Source: CAMYOC01 sp963704875 (GTDB lineage: Bacteria; Pseudomonadota; Gammaproteobacteria; Steroidobacterales; XN24). From it: a stretch of 64,000 nucleotides of DNA. A model generated the notes under the pieces. It saw nothing but the letters and a program-made list of their open reading frames with translations. It did not search any database and was not told the DNA's origin. The position numbers were made by a program, and so were the translations under genes. Shown one piece after another: positions 41,098-49,700 of the stretch. The DNA lies in NCBI GenBank assembly GCA_963704875.1, contig CAVPIA010000008.1, positions 1,426,001-1,490,000 of the forward strand, read 5' to 3'. Position 1 is the first letter of the stretch, and every line of letters starts with the position of its first letter.

Positions 41098-43395
41098 TCA
41101 AGCCTTGTTGTCTTCCGCGTCGCTTAGCAGCTGCACGGCCGCGTCATGGACCTCGTCCTCGGAGACCAGCACCAGGTTCGCGGCGGCGGCCAGCGGGATA
41201 AACGAATCGGCGCCGCATACCCGCGCCTTGCGCACATCGGCTTGTCCCTGCTCGTCAAGCACGGTGAAGATCTCCTCCGCGATCCCGCCGGTGCGGCGAC
41301 CCTCATCGACAACCAGAACGCGTTTGAAGCGCTCGGTGAGGCCACCAATAAAGTCCGCATTGAGAGGCTTGAGCCAGCGCAGGTCCATGACACAGGTTCG
41401 CTGCCCGGACGCATCCTCGATACGACGCGCCGCGCGCAGCGACATCGGCACGCCATTGCCATAAGTGATGATCAGCAAGTCATCCGCTTCCGGATGATAG
41501 AGCCTCGGTTCCCCGAGCGGCACCATGCGTTGAGGTTGCGGATATTCGAACTGCCACAAACCATCCTTGTCTGCGTACAGATCCTTGGACATATACAGCG
41601 CGATGGGTTCCATGAATGCGACGACGCGACCATTCACCTTTGCCAGCGCGGCGCAGGTACGCAGCATCATCGCGGCATCGTCACCGCGAGAAGGACAGGC
41701 GACGATCAGGCCGGGTATGTCGCGCAATGCGGTAAACGAGTTGTCGTTGTGAAAATGTCCGCCGAATCCCTTCTGATAGCCGAGCGACGCAATACGCATC
41801 AGCATCGGATTGGAAAACTGTCCGTTGGAAAAGAACTGCATGCTGGCGGCCTCGCCACGAATCTGGTCGCAGGCATTGTGGAAATAGGCCAGGTACTGGA
41901 TCTCGGGGCAGGGCAGCAAACCCATGTAGGCCTGGCCCTGAGCCAGACCGAGAATGGTGGTTTCATCGAGCAGGGTATTGAACACCCGGTTGCCCCGAAA
42001 CGCCCGCGCAAGACCGGAGGTGACGGTATACACACCACCCTTGCCGGCCACGTCCTCTCCGAACACGGTCATCTCCGGATACTTGATCATCAGATCGTGC
42101 AGCGCCCGGTTGATCTGCACCGACAGGTGTCGTGGTGCGGCCGCTTCCGGGAGACCTTGTGCGCCGCCAAAGGCCTCGATACGTCGCGCCGGGTCGACGA
42201 CACGGGCAGCTTCGGCGTTGACCGCCTCGGCTGAGTACGGCGCAAGCGGGGCCATGACCTGCGCCCGGCTGACCAGCTTGGGCCGGGCCGCTGCCCGGGC
42301 CGCGGCGCGCCGCGCCTGATCACGTATGGTCTCGTAGAGTCCGCGCAAGGCCTTTGCGCTCAACAGCCCCGTCTCCAGCGCTGTTTCGGCGCTGAGTAAC
42401 AGGGGATCACAGGCTTCATTCGCCTCGACTTCAGCCAGACTCATGTACTCGGTTTCGACATCGGTGCCGGCATGACCCAGCAGACGTTTCAGCTTCAACT
42501 GCAGGAAGGTGGGGCGCCGACGGCTGCGGCAGTGTTCGATCGCGCGACGGGTGATGTCGAAACACTCGACCAGATCGAGGCCGTCGCCGGAAAAGAAATC
42601 CAGGCCGGACCTGTTGCCAAAACTGGCTTCGATCCAGCCCGACGGCGTCTTGACCGAGATGCCGATGCCGTTGTCCTCGCAGACAAACAGTATCGGCACC
42701 GGCAGTTTCTGATGAGCTGCCCACTGGGCGGAATTAAACGCGCCGGCGGCGACGGAGTGGTTGGCCGACGCATCGCCAAAATTGCACACCACGATAGCGT
42801 CGCCGGGTACTGGTGTCTGGATACCCATACGTTGCGCCTGCTCCAGAGCCAGCGCGGTCCCCACGGCCTTTGGCAGATGGCTGGCGATGGTAGAAGTCTG
42901 CGGCAATACCCACGCCTGGCGATGGCCCCAGACCTTGTGCCGGCCTCCGGAGATCGGATCTTCGGCGCTGGCCGCCAGCGACAGCGCGGTGTCGTAGACC
43001 GGATCGGCGCCGGCGATCCGGGCGCCGCGCGCCATCATGAATGCACCGCTGCGGTAATGCAGAAATGCCGGGTCGTCTTTTCGGCTCAGATAGCCAAGCG
43101 CCGCATTTCCCTCATGACCCGAACTGCCGATGGTGTAGAAGCCTTGATTGCGGGCGCGCATTTCACGTGCCACCAGATCCACATGTCGCGACTGGATCTG
43201 ATACCGGAACAACTCAAGAAATTCGGCGCCGGTGATAGCGCGGCCTGGACGCAGAGGCGCATCAAGGTCCGGCGGGGGCGGGGGCTGCTCGTCCCAGCCG
43301 TCGACAAAGGCAAGAAAATTCGCGTCGACGATCTCCGCCCGGTTGATTGACCTTGCGCCGGGCCGGAGCGGTCGGCTATCAGAACGCGTTGACAC
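41098..43395 (-). CDS. thiamine-dependent dehydrogenase E1, fused alpha and beta subunits
   Basis: 765 residues. The alpha part (about 50-340) has the TPP/Mg motif GDASANHSVAAGAFN ... CEDNGIGIS (207-247) and HKVWGHRQAWVLPQTSTIASHLPKAVG; the beta part (about 420-765) has PEMTVFGEDVAGKGGVYTVTSGL, the DETTILGLAQGQAYMGLLPCPEIQYLAYFHNACDQIRGEA segment and a transketolase C domain. Related to branched-chain 2-oxoacid/acetoin-type E1, decarboxylating a 2-oxoacid. No E2 or E3 gene is in the window. GTG start with AAGGAG 8 bases upstream, 17 bases inside the acyl-CoA dehydrogenase gene. Confidence 0.9.
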   Translation of the reverse strand: MSTRSDSRPLRPGARSINRAEIVDANFLAFVDGWDEQPPPPPDLDAPLRPGRAITGAEFLELFRYQIQSRHVDLVAREMRARNQGFYTIGSSGHEGNAALGYLSRKDDPAFLHYRSGAFMMARGARIAGADPVYDTALSLAASAEDPISGGRHKVWGHRQAWVLPQTSTIASHLPKAVGTALALEQAQRMGIQTPVPGDAIVVCNFGDASANHSVAAGAFNSAQWAAHQKLPVPILFVCEDNGIGISVKTPSGWIEASFGNRSGLDFFSGDGLDLVECFDITRRAIEHCRSRRRPTFLQLKLKRLLGHAGTDVETEYMSLAEVEANEACDPLLLSAETALETGLLSAKALRGLYETIRDQARRAAARAAARPKLVSRAQVMAPLAPYSAEAVNAEAARVVDPARRIEAFGGAQGLPEAAAPRHLSVQINRALHDLMIKYPEMTVFGEDVAGKGGVYTVTSGLARAFRGNRVFNTLLDETTILGLAQGQAYMGLLPCPEIQYLAYFHNACDQIRGEAASMQFFSNGQFSNPMLMRIASLGYQKGFGGHFHNDNSFTALRDIPGLIVACPSRGDDAAMMLRTCAALAKVNGRVVAFMEPIALYMSKDLYADKDGLWQFEYPQPQRMVPLGEPRLYHPEADDLLIITYGNGVPMSLRAARRIEDASGQRTCVMDLRWLKPLNADFIGGLTERFKRVLVVDEGRRTGGIAEEIFTVLDEQGQADVRKARVCGADSFIPLAAAANLVLVSEDEVHDAAVQLLSDAEDNKA

Positions 43396-44524
43396 CGGTG
43401 AGCTCCTTCCCGACTACGAGCTCATGGATAGTCTCTGTCCCCTCGTAGGTAATCACGCTTTCGAGGTTGAGCATATGACGGATCGGGCAGTATTCGGCGC
43501 TGATCCCGGCGCCGCCCAGTACGTCACGGGCGTCACGCGCGATATCCAGAGCCATGCGGACGTTGTTCCATTTTGCCATCGACACCTGCCCCGGCTGCAT
43601 CGCGCCGGCATCTTTCAGTCGCCCGAGCTGGAGCGACAGCAATTGCGCGGTGGTGATGCGCCGACTCATGTCCGCCAGCCGGCGCTGGATCGTCTGCGTG
43701 TGGCTGACCGGGCGACTAAACAGCTCGCGCTCGTTGCTGTAGTCAATCGCCTCGCGCAGACAGGCCTGGGCAGCACCGATTGCGCCCCAGGTGATGCCGT
43801 AGCGCGCCTGCGTCAGGCAGGACAACGGGCCTTTCAATCCGACAACGCCTGGCAACACATTGGCCGCCGGCACGCGGACGTTGTCAAAAAACAGCGACGA
43901 TGTGACCGATGCGCGCAGAGAGAACTTGTGCTTGATCTCCGGTGCATCAAAACCAGGCATATCCTTCTCTACCAGGAATCCGAGAATGCCCTCGTCGGTC
44001 TGCGCCCAGACCACGGCGACGTCGGCAATGCTGCCGTTGGTGATCCACATCTTGGCGCCATTGAGCACCCAGTCGCCGCCGTCTTTCTTTGCATGGGTCT
44101 TCATGTTCGCCGGGTCCGAGCCACCGTGCGGTTCGGTCAGGCCAAAACAGCCGATCGCTTCACCTCGCGCCATGGCGGGCAGCCAGCGCTGCTTCTGCTC
44201 GTCGCTGCCAAACGTGTAGATCGGGTGCATGCACAGGCTGGATTGAACCGACACAAAGCTGCGGATGCCGGAGTCGCCACGCTCGAGTTCCTGACAAATC
44301 AGCCCGTAACTCACCGCGTTCAGGCCGGCACAGTCATAGCCGTCGATAGACGAGCCCAGCAGACCCAGACCGGCGATTTCCGGTACCAGTTCGGCCGGAA
44401 AGCGATGGGTCTCGAAGGCTTCGCCGATCATCGGCAAGATTTTCTCGTCGGTAAAGCGGGCGACGCTGTCCTGGACCAGCTGCTCTTCTTCAGACAGCTG
44501 ATTGCGGACATCGTAAAAATCCAT
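43379..44524 (-). CDS. acyl-CoA dehydrogenase, glutaryl-CoA dehydrogenase-like
   Basis: 381 residues. FAD enzyme of fatty/amino acid breakdown. Motifs: RFPAELVPEIAGLGLLG, CFGLTEPHGGSDPANMKTHAK, WITNGSIADVAVVWA, LTQARYGITWGAIGAAQACL and the catalytic Glu in TYEGTETIHELVVGKELTGVNAF, all closest to glutaryl-CoA dehydrogenase. It could instead be an isovaleryl/branched acyl-CoA enzyme, which would make sense with the coupled E1 gene. ATG at 44524 has no strong ribosome site. Confidence 0.88.
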   Translation of the reverse strand: MDFYDVRNQLSEEEQLVQDSVARFTDEKILPMIGEAFETHRFPAELVPEIAGLGLLGSSIDGYDCAGLNAVSYGLICQELERGDSGIRSFVSVQSSLCMHPIYTFGSDEQKQRWLPAMARGEAIGCFGLTEPHGGSDPANMKTHAKKDGGDWVLNGAKMWITNGSIADVAVVWAQTDEGILGFLVEKDMPGFDAPEIKHKFSLRASVTSSLFFDNVRVPAANVLPGVVGLKGPLSCLTQARYGITWGAIGAAQACLREAIDYSNERELFSRPVSHTQTIQRRLADMSRRITTAQLLSLQLGRLKDAGAMQPGQVSMAKWNNVRMALDIARDARDVLGGAGISAEYCPIRHMLNLESVITYEGTETIHELVVGKELTGVNAF

Positions 44525-44566
44525 GGGATTGATTGCGGACAAGTTGAGCTCCGGGATTGTGGTCGG

Positions 44567-44593
44567 GCCGTGGCAAAGGCGCCGTGGCAAAGG
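44567..44593. repeat. two-copy 13-bp direct repeat
   Basis: GCCGTGGCAAAGG at 44567-44579 and 44581-44593, in the promoter or leader region of the acyl-CoA dehydrogenase gene. Confidence 0.8.
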
Positions 44594-44604
44594 TCACTAA
44601 TAAT

Positions 44605-44624
44605 ACCGGAACCGCGGTCCCGGT
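44605..44624. promoter_or_regulatory. 20-bp near-perfect palindrome, possible operator
   Basis: ACCGGAACCGCGGTCCCGGT pairs with itself at 9 of 10 positions. It lies 80 bases before the acyl-CoA dehydrogenase ATG and 165 bases before the deacetylase gene, in a divergent gap. Operator role is inferred from position and symmetry only. Confidence 0.45.
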
Positions 44625-44789
44625 GGCATCTGCGACATGGCCGCAGCGCTTGTCGCGAAAGCGCAGAGCGGCCTCCGGCACGCCACGAAGTGGCTGGCGC
44701 GCGTGCTACTGTAGAAGCCCCTCGTCAACCATCCACTCACCGCGATCTGTTGCCTGGACACACTTGCGGCGGGTCTCAGCGGGATCAGG

Positions 44790-45743
44790 ATGCGCGTCAG
44801 CTATCACCCCGACTATTTTGTGGAGCTTCCTGCGGGGCATCCGTTCCCGATGGCGAAATTCCCCGACCTACATGCCCTGTTGCTGCGCGACGGGGTGATC
44901 CGGGTCAGCGATATCGTGCGACCGAAAGAGGCGGGGCTGGATCTGCTGCGTCTGGTTCACACCGAGGACTACCTGTGGCAACTGGCCACTGGCAACCTGA
45001 GTGCCGCAGAAGAGCGTCGACTGGGGATCCCCTGGAGCGAGTCGTTGTGGCGGCGCTCAAGGCTGGCCGTTTCTGGAACAGTCAACGCCGCGCTGATGGC
45101 GCTGGATGATGGCCATGCCGGCAATCTCGCCGGCGGCACCCACCACGCCTTTCCCGATCACGGTCAGGGATTCTGCGTGCTAAACGATGTCGCGATCGCT
45201 ATCCGTCATCTGCAGCGAAAAACACGCATTCGGCGCGCATTGGTTGTCGATCTTGATGTCCACCAGGGTAATGGCACGGCCGCGATTTTCGAGCGAGATG
45301 ACACGGTGTTCACCCTCTCGGTCCACGGTGAGAAAAATTTCCCTGCGCGCAAGACGCGTTCGAGTCTGGATGTCGGCCTGCAAGTCGGATGCGATGATGC
45401 ACATTACCTGCAGACCCTGGCCGACGTGCTGCCCGGGGTGATCGGCGCGGCGCGCGCGGATTGCGTGTTCTACCTTGCTGGCGTCGATCCGGTCGAGGGC
45501 GACCGCTACGGCCGGATGGCCTTGACTGAATCCGGGCTCGAGATGCGCGAGCGCTATGTGATCGAGCTGTTGCGTAACGCCGGCGTGCCTGTTGTCCTGC
45601 TATTGTCCGGAGGCTATGCGGTGACGCCCACGCGCACCGCCGAGCTCCATGCCGTGGCTTTTCGGGTCGCGGTTGAACTGTTTGAACAGCGTGAGTCCGC
45701 AGCGCAGAGCCGGTGCCGGCACCCGACCTGCGCGCGGGCCTGA
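44790..45743 (+). CDS. histone deacetylase family hydrolase
   Basis: 317 residues. Class II HDAC/acetoin-utilisation fold: LAGGTHHAFPDHGQGFCVLNDVAIAI (tandem His), LVVDLDVHQGNGTAAIF (zinc Asp/His), FTLSVHGEKNFPARKTRSSLDVGL, FYLAGVDPVEGDRYGRMALTESGL and the end SGGYAVT. The zinc ligands and charge-relay His are present. Bacterial members deacetylate polyamines, acetoin-pathway proteins or small molecules. A GGGATCAGG precedes the ATG; maeB starts 12 bases downstream. Confidence 0.9.
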   Translation: MRVSYHPDYFVELPAGHPFPMAKFPDLHALLLRDGVIRVSDIVRPKEAGLDLLRLVHTEDYLWQLATGNLSAAEERRLGIPWSESLWRRSRLAVSGTVNAALMALDDGHAGNLAGGTHHAFPDHGQGFCVLNDVAIAIRHLQRKTRIRRALVVDLDVHQGNGTAAIFERDDTVFTLSVHGEKNFPARKTRSSLDVGLQVGCDDAHYLQTLADVLPGVIGAARADCVFYLAGVDPVEGDRYGRMALTESGLEMRERYVIELLRNAGVPVVLLLSGGYAVTPTRTAELHAVAFRVAVELFEQRESAAQSRCRHPTCARA

Positions 45744-45754
45744 GGAAACAGCCG

Positions 45755-47050
45755 ATGAAGATTCCGGAGATTCTGCTGATCGAAGCCGAGCGCAAGCCCG
45801 GCAGCCTGGCCCGCGTGTTGACGGTGATTGGCGAGGCCGGGCTGGTGGTCGAGCATCTGGCCAGTCTGCGCAGAGACCAGGGCCGCACCGTGTGGGAAAT
45901 CACGCTGGAGATGGATGAGGCCGACAATCAGAGCCTGTATGCGAGTATCGACGCATTGCCCAACGCGCGCGTGCTCGGCAAGTCTGACCGGGTGTTCAAC
46001 CGCCATAAGGGCGGAAAAATCCGCACCGTCAGCAGCATGGAGATAGGCAGCCCACAGATCCTGCGCGATCTCTACACGCCCGGCGTCGCCAGGGTGTGTC
46101 TGGCAATCCAGCAGCAACCGGCACTGGCCCGGCAATACACCAACCTGCCCAACACCGTGGCGATCGTCACCAATGGCACCGCAATACTCGGTCTGGGGGA
46201 TATCGGCCCGCTGGCCGGTCTGCCGGTGATGGAAGGCAAGGCTGCGCTGTTTGCGAGTCTGGCGGGGATCAGCGGTGTGCCTATCCTGGTGGACTCCAAA
46301 GACCCGACGCGGGTGATCGAGACGGTTGTGGCGATTGCCCCGTCCTTTGGCGCGATTCAACTGGAGGACATTGGCGCCCCGGAGTGCTTCGAAATCGAAG
46401 ACGCGCTGATCGAGCGTCTGGATATTCCGGTATTGCATGATGACCAGCATGGCACGGCGGTGGTCACACTCGCCGCGGTGCGTAATGCCGGCCGCATCGC
46501 CAACCAGCGTTTATCGACCAGCGTTGTCGGCCAGATCGGGCTTGGCGCTGCCGGTATCGGCATAGCGCGTCTGTTGTTCGCTCGTGGTGTGGAGCGGATT
46601 CTTGGCGCTGACCTGGACCCGGGCGCGCTAACGCGTTTTAGCGCCCTCGGCGGCGAGCCGGCCGATCTGGACAGGATCATGGCCGAGGCGGACATCGTGA
46701 TCGCAACCACTGGCGTCAAGGGACTTATCCGACCTCAACAGGTGCGCAAGGGGCAGGTGGTGCTGGCGCTGACTAACCCGGAGCCCGAGATCGAGCCGCA
46801 ACTGGCGATGGAGGCGGGCGCAGCATTCGCAGCCGACGGCCAGAGCGTCAACAATGTGCTCGGGTTTCCTGGTCTGTTTCGAGGTGTGCTGGATGCCGGC
46901 GCCAGGCGTTTTACCGGAGCCATGCTGCTTGCTGCGGCAGAAGCGATCGGCGACTGCGCGGCTCCCGGTGAGCTGGTGCCGGAAAGCCTCGATCCGGCGG
47001 TGCACAAGGCGGTGGCGCTGGCGGTTCGGGCCGCCGCGGAGGATCAGTAA
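45755..47050 (+). CDS. malic enzyme with N-terminal ACT domain
   Basis: 431 residues. Residues 1-85 are an ACT domain (ILLIEAERKPGSLARVLTVIGEAGLVVEHLASLRRDQGRTVWEITLEM). Then malic enzyme: SPQILRDLYTPGVARVCLAI, NTVAIVTNGTAILGLGDIGPLAGLPVMEGKAALF, metal site QLEDIGAPECFEIE, DIPVLHDDQHGTAVVTLAA and Rossmann QIGLGAAGIGIARLL. It decarboxylates malate to pyruvate with NAD(P). The ACT module implies allosteric control by an amino acid. AGGAAA precedes the ATG. Confidence 0.93.
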   Translation: MKIPEILLIEAERKPGSLARVLTVIGEAGLVVEHLASLRRDQGRTVWEITLEMDEADNQSLYASIDALPNARVLGKSDRVFNRHKGGKIRTVSSMEIGSPQILRDLYTPGVARVCLAIQQQPALARQYTNLPNTVAIVTNGTAILGLGDIGPLAGLPVMEGKAALFASLAGISGVPILVDSKDPTRVIETVVAIAPSFGAIQLEDIGAPECFEIEDALIERLDIPVLHDDQHGTAVVTLAAVRNAGRIANQRLSTSVVGQIGLGAAGIGIARLLFARGVERILGADLDPGALTRFSALGGEPADLDRIMAEADIVIATTGVKGLIRPQQVRKGQVVLALTNPEPEIEPQLAMEAGAAFAADGQSVNNVLGFPGLFRGVLDAGARRFTGAMLLAAAEAIGDCAAPGELVPESLDPAVHKAVALAVRAAAEDQ

Positions 47051-47517
47051 CGCACGCCGAGTCGCTGATAGACGAAGGACAGTAACCACATCGGACCGAT
47101 CATCAGGAACTGCAGGTCCTGGAAAAAGGACGGCCGCTTGCCTTCGATCATGTGGCCGACGAATTGTCCGATCCAGGCCAGCACAAAGACCGCGACACAG
47201 ATTGCCCAAAGGGGCAACGGCAGGCTGTCAAGCCAGATCAGGGTTACGGTGAACAGCGCCATCACCCCAATCATCCCCAGCGCCAGTTTCGCGGACAGGA
47301 TGAAGTAGTAGACGATCGCGGCCATCATGAACAACACGCCCCAGTTGAGCGTCGGCGAGATGTCGACAAACGCGGCAGGCACCGGCAGCGCCCACAGCAG
47401 CCCGATCAGACTCAATGCGATCACCGGCACGCAAATCCAGTGGATGATCTTGTTGGTCGGGTTCTGGTGGCTTTCCCCATACTCATCCAGCCATTGCTGG
47501 ACCGGCTTCACTGACAT
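47044..47517 (-). CDS. DUF962/Mpo1-like membrane protein
   Basis: 157 residues with four helices: YGESHQNPTNKIIHWICVPVIALSLIGLLWAL and WIGQFVGHMIEGKRPSFFQDLQFLMIGPMWL are the two halves diagnostic of Mpo1/YGL010w. The yeast protein oxidises 2-hydroxy fatty acids through iron bound by these histidines; whether the bacterial form does so is not known. GGGAG precedes the ATG. Overlaps maeB by 7 bases, convergent. Confidence 0.88.
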   Translation of the reverse strand: MSVKPVQQWLDEYGESHQNPTNKIIHWICVPVIALSLIGLLWALPVPAAFVDISPTLNWGVLFMMAAIVYYFILSAKLALGMIGVMALFTVTLIWLDSLPLPLWAICVAVFVLAWIGQFVGHMIEGKRPSFFQDLQFLMIGPMWLLSFVYQRLGVRY

Positions 47518-47623
47518 GACTGTTGGTTCTCCCGCTGCATTCGCGTCCCGCGGGCATTCGCCCGGCCGGGCTCAGATTTTAACCGGATCTTGAGGCAGCG
47601 CGGGCGCGGACAGCTGCTAATCC

Positions 47624-47633
47624 GGGTTAACCC
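47624..47633. promoter_or_regulatory. GGGTTAACCC palindrome
   Basis: Perfect 10-bp palindrome 20 bases upstream of the Fur-like box. TTAACC within it might serve as a -35, but no good -10 follows. Confidence 0.25.
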
Positions 47634-47653
47634 AATCATACATATATTCTAAA

Positions 47654-47674
47654 TACGAATCATTGCTATTCGCA
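47654..47674. promoter_or_regulatory. Fur-box-like inverted repeat upstream of the porin operon
   Basis: TACGAAT (47654-47660) and ATTCGCA (47668-47674) form an inverted repeat with one mismatch around CATTGCT, set in an AT-rich block; the reverse strand reads GCGAATAGCAATGATTCG, close to proteobacterial Fur sites. It lies about 80 bases before the porin ATG. Confidence 0.5.
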
Positions 47675-47751
47675 TTAATAGCCAATAGACTGACCCCGTC
47701 CGGTTCTGACCGGCGACCAGTTTGACAAAGAAATCACTCAGGGGTCTTTCC

Positions 47752-49017
47752 ATGAAGCGCCTTACCCGACAATGCCTGCTGGCATCCGCCTGCATTTTCG
47801 CTTTTTCCTCTGTCAGTGCCGAGGAGCCACCGAGCGCCGAAGAGATGTGGCGGATCATCCAGTCTCAGCAAGCCCAGATCGAAGCGCTGCAGAAGCAGCT
47901 CGAGCTGACCGACAAGAAAGCCGCTGAGACGGAGCAAAAGGTGGCGGACACAGACCAGAAGGTGGAGATCACCGGTGACATGATCGAACAGGTCGCCAGC
48001 ACGCCGGCAGCCGGCAACTGGGCTGACCGGACTCAGATCGGCGGCTATGGGGAACTGCACTACAACAATCTGGATAGCAAGAAAGAGATCGATTTCCATC
48101 GATTCGTGCTGTTTTTCAATCACGATTTCACCGATCGTATTCGTCTGGTCTCTGAAGTCGAGCTTGAGCATGCCGTAGCCGGGGATGGTCAGAACGGCGA
48201 GGTCGAGCTCGAACAGGCGTATGTCGAATTCGACCTTAATGCCACCAACGTGCTGCGCACCGGCTTGTTTCTGATCCCAGTCGGTATTCTCAACGAGACG
48301 CATGAGCCGCCGACTTTCTATGGTGTGGAGCGCAACCCGATCGAAACCAATATCATCCCGACCACATGGTGGGAGGGCGGCGCCGCTTTGCATGGTGAGC
48401 TTGCGCCCGGATGGGGCTATGACCTGACCCTGAGTTCGGGTCTGGATGTCAATCAGAGCGGATCCAACGCATATCTGATCCGTAGCGGGCGGACCAAGGT
48501 GTCCGAAGCGCCGGCCGACGACGGTGCGGTCACCGCGCGGATCAAATGGACGGGTATGCCTGGGGTCGAGATCGGCGTCGCCGGGCAATACCAGGGAGAT
48601 GTAACGCAGGGCGATCAGGGTGTCAGCGCCACCCTGTTTGAGGCGCACACCGAGATACGCCGCGGACCCTTTGGGCTGCGAGCACTGTATGCACGCTGGG
48701 ATCTCGACAAGGCAGGCGTAATAAATGCTTCGGACCCGGCTGCGGTGGGCCGTGATGAACAGATGGGTTGGTATGTGGAACCCTCAATACGCGGCCGGCT
48801 GTGGGACATACCCGGAGAACTGGGCGCATTTGTTCGATACAACGTCTGGGACAACAACGCCGGTAGCTCCAACGACACCGAGTACAAGCAGATCAATGCG
48901 GGTTTCAACTATTGGCCGATTCCGGATGTGGTGTTCAAATTCGATGCCCAACAGCAGGACAACCAGGGCGACAAGAATGACAACGGCTTCAATCTGGGTG
49001 TCGGCTATCAGTTCTGA
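47752..49017 (+). CDS. outer-membrane porin (OprO/OprP-like), with coiled-coil N-terminus
   Basis: 421 residues with signal peptide (LTRQCLLASACIFAFSSVSA). A coiled coil (IQSQQAQIEALQKQLELTDKKAAETEQKV) anchors to peptidoglycan or trimerises the protein, followed by a beta-barrel of amphipathic strands (TQIGGYGELHYNNLDSKKEIDFHRFVLFFNHDF ... GYQF with terminal Phe). The ELHYN and FHRFVLFFNH segments resemble phosphate-selective porins OprO/P, but the solute cannot be predicted. AGGGG precedes the ATG. Leads a three-gene operon. Confidence 0.87.
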   Translation: MKRLTRQCLLASACIFAFSSVSAEEPPSAEEMWRIIQSQQAQIEALQKQLELTDKKAAETEQKVADTDQKVEITGDMIEQVASTPAAGNWADRTQIGGYGELHYNNLDSKKEIDFHRFVLFFNHDFTDRIRLVSEVELEHAVAGDGQNGEVELEQAYVEFDLNATNVLRTGLFLIPVGILNETHEPPTFYGVERNPIETNIIPTTWWEGGAALHGELAPGWGYDLTLSSGLDVNQSGSNAYLIRSGRTKVSEAPADDGAVTARIKWTGMPGVEIGVAGQYQGDVTQGDQGVSATLFEAHTEIRRGPFGLRALYARWDLDKAGVINASDPAAVGRDEQMGWYVEPSIRGRLWDIPGELGAFVRYNVWDNNAGSSNDTEYKQINAGFNYWPIPDVVFKFDAQQQDNQGDKNDNGFNLGVGYQF

Positions 49018-49163
49018 GCGACAGACCCGGGGGGCGGCTCTCGGGACCCGGCTGGGCACGGGATCCGTGAACCGCTCCGACCGCCTGTTGCGGGAACACA
49101 GGCATTCAGGCTCCCGCCAGGTCCTGAGCCGGCGAAGCAGTGGCTGAATACGGAAACAAGGGA

Positions 49164-49700
49164 ATGATGCGCAAGCTTCCAGGCATGATCTTGATTGTCG
49201 TCGTGTTGACTGTCAGCGGCGAAAACGCGGCTGCCCGAGGTGTTTATCAGGCACCCGAGGACTTCCTCAGCGAGACCTTTGGCGGCACTGATCCTGAATC
49301 GCATGTGGTGTGGATGACGCCCGATCTGAAAGCGCGTGTCGCAGCCGTTCTCGGCCACCCGCCAAACGCGATGCGGATCCGCTATTGGCGCCTGGGTCCG
49401 CGCACCGCGTGGGTAGTCGAGGAGATTGGTAAGGAGAAGCCGATCACAACCGGTATCGTGGTCAATGACAACCAGATCGAGCGGATAAAGATTCTCGTTT
49501 TCAGAGAATCGCGGGGCTGGGAAGTCCGGCACGACTTCTTTACCGATCAGTTTCACGGCGCGACGCTGAACGGGCGTGCCGAGCTGGATCGGAGTATTGA
49601 TGGTATCTCCGGTGCCACCATGTCGGTGAGTGCCGTGACCCGTCTGGCGCGCATGGTCCTGTTGCTGGATCAACAGGTAGACGCCGATGTCGAGGGCTAG
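49164..49700 (+). CDS. exported FMN-binding domain protein
   Basis: 178 residues (start ATG 49164 or 49167, AAGGGA upstream). Signal peptide LPGMILIVVVLTVSGENAAA. The FMN-binding domain ends in DGISGATMSVSAVTRL; the Thr of the SGAT motif is the residue that takes covalent FMN in NqrC-type domains (ApbE transfer). Middle segment TTGIVVNDNQIERIKILVF is the matching beta sheet. It overlaps the PepSY gene and likely receives electrons from it across the membrane. Confidence 0.88.
   Translation: MMRKLPGMILIVVVLTVSGENAAARGVYQAPEDFLSETFGGTDPESHVVWMTPDLKARVAAVLGHPPNAMRIRYWRLGPRTAWVVEEIGKEKPITTGIVVNDNQIERIKILVFRESRGWEVRHDFFTDQFHGATLNGRAELDRSIDGISGATMSVSAVTRLARMVLLLDQQVDADVEG

Noticed and set aside
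43232..45109. A 625-codon open frame on the plus strand opposite E1 and the acyl-CoA dehydrogenase
   Set aside because: Antisense shadow; overlaps three genes with clear motifs, and has no ribosome site or recognisable domain.
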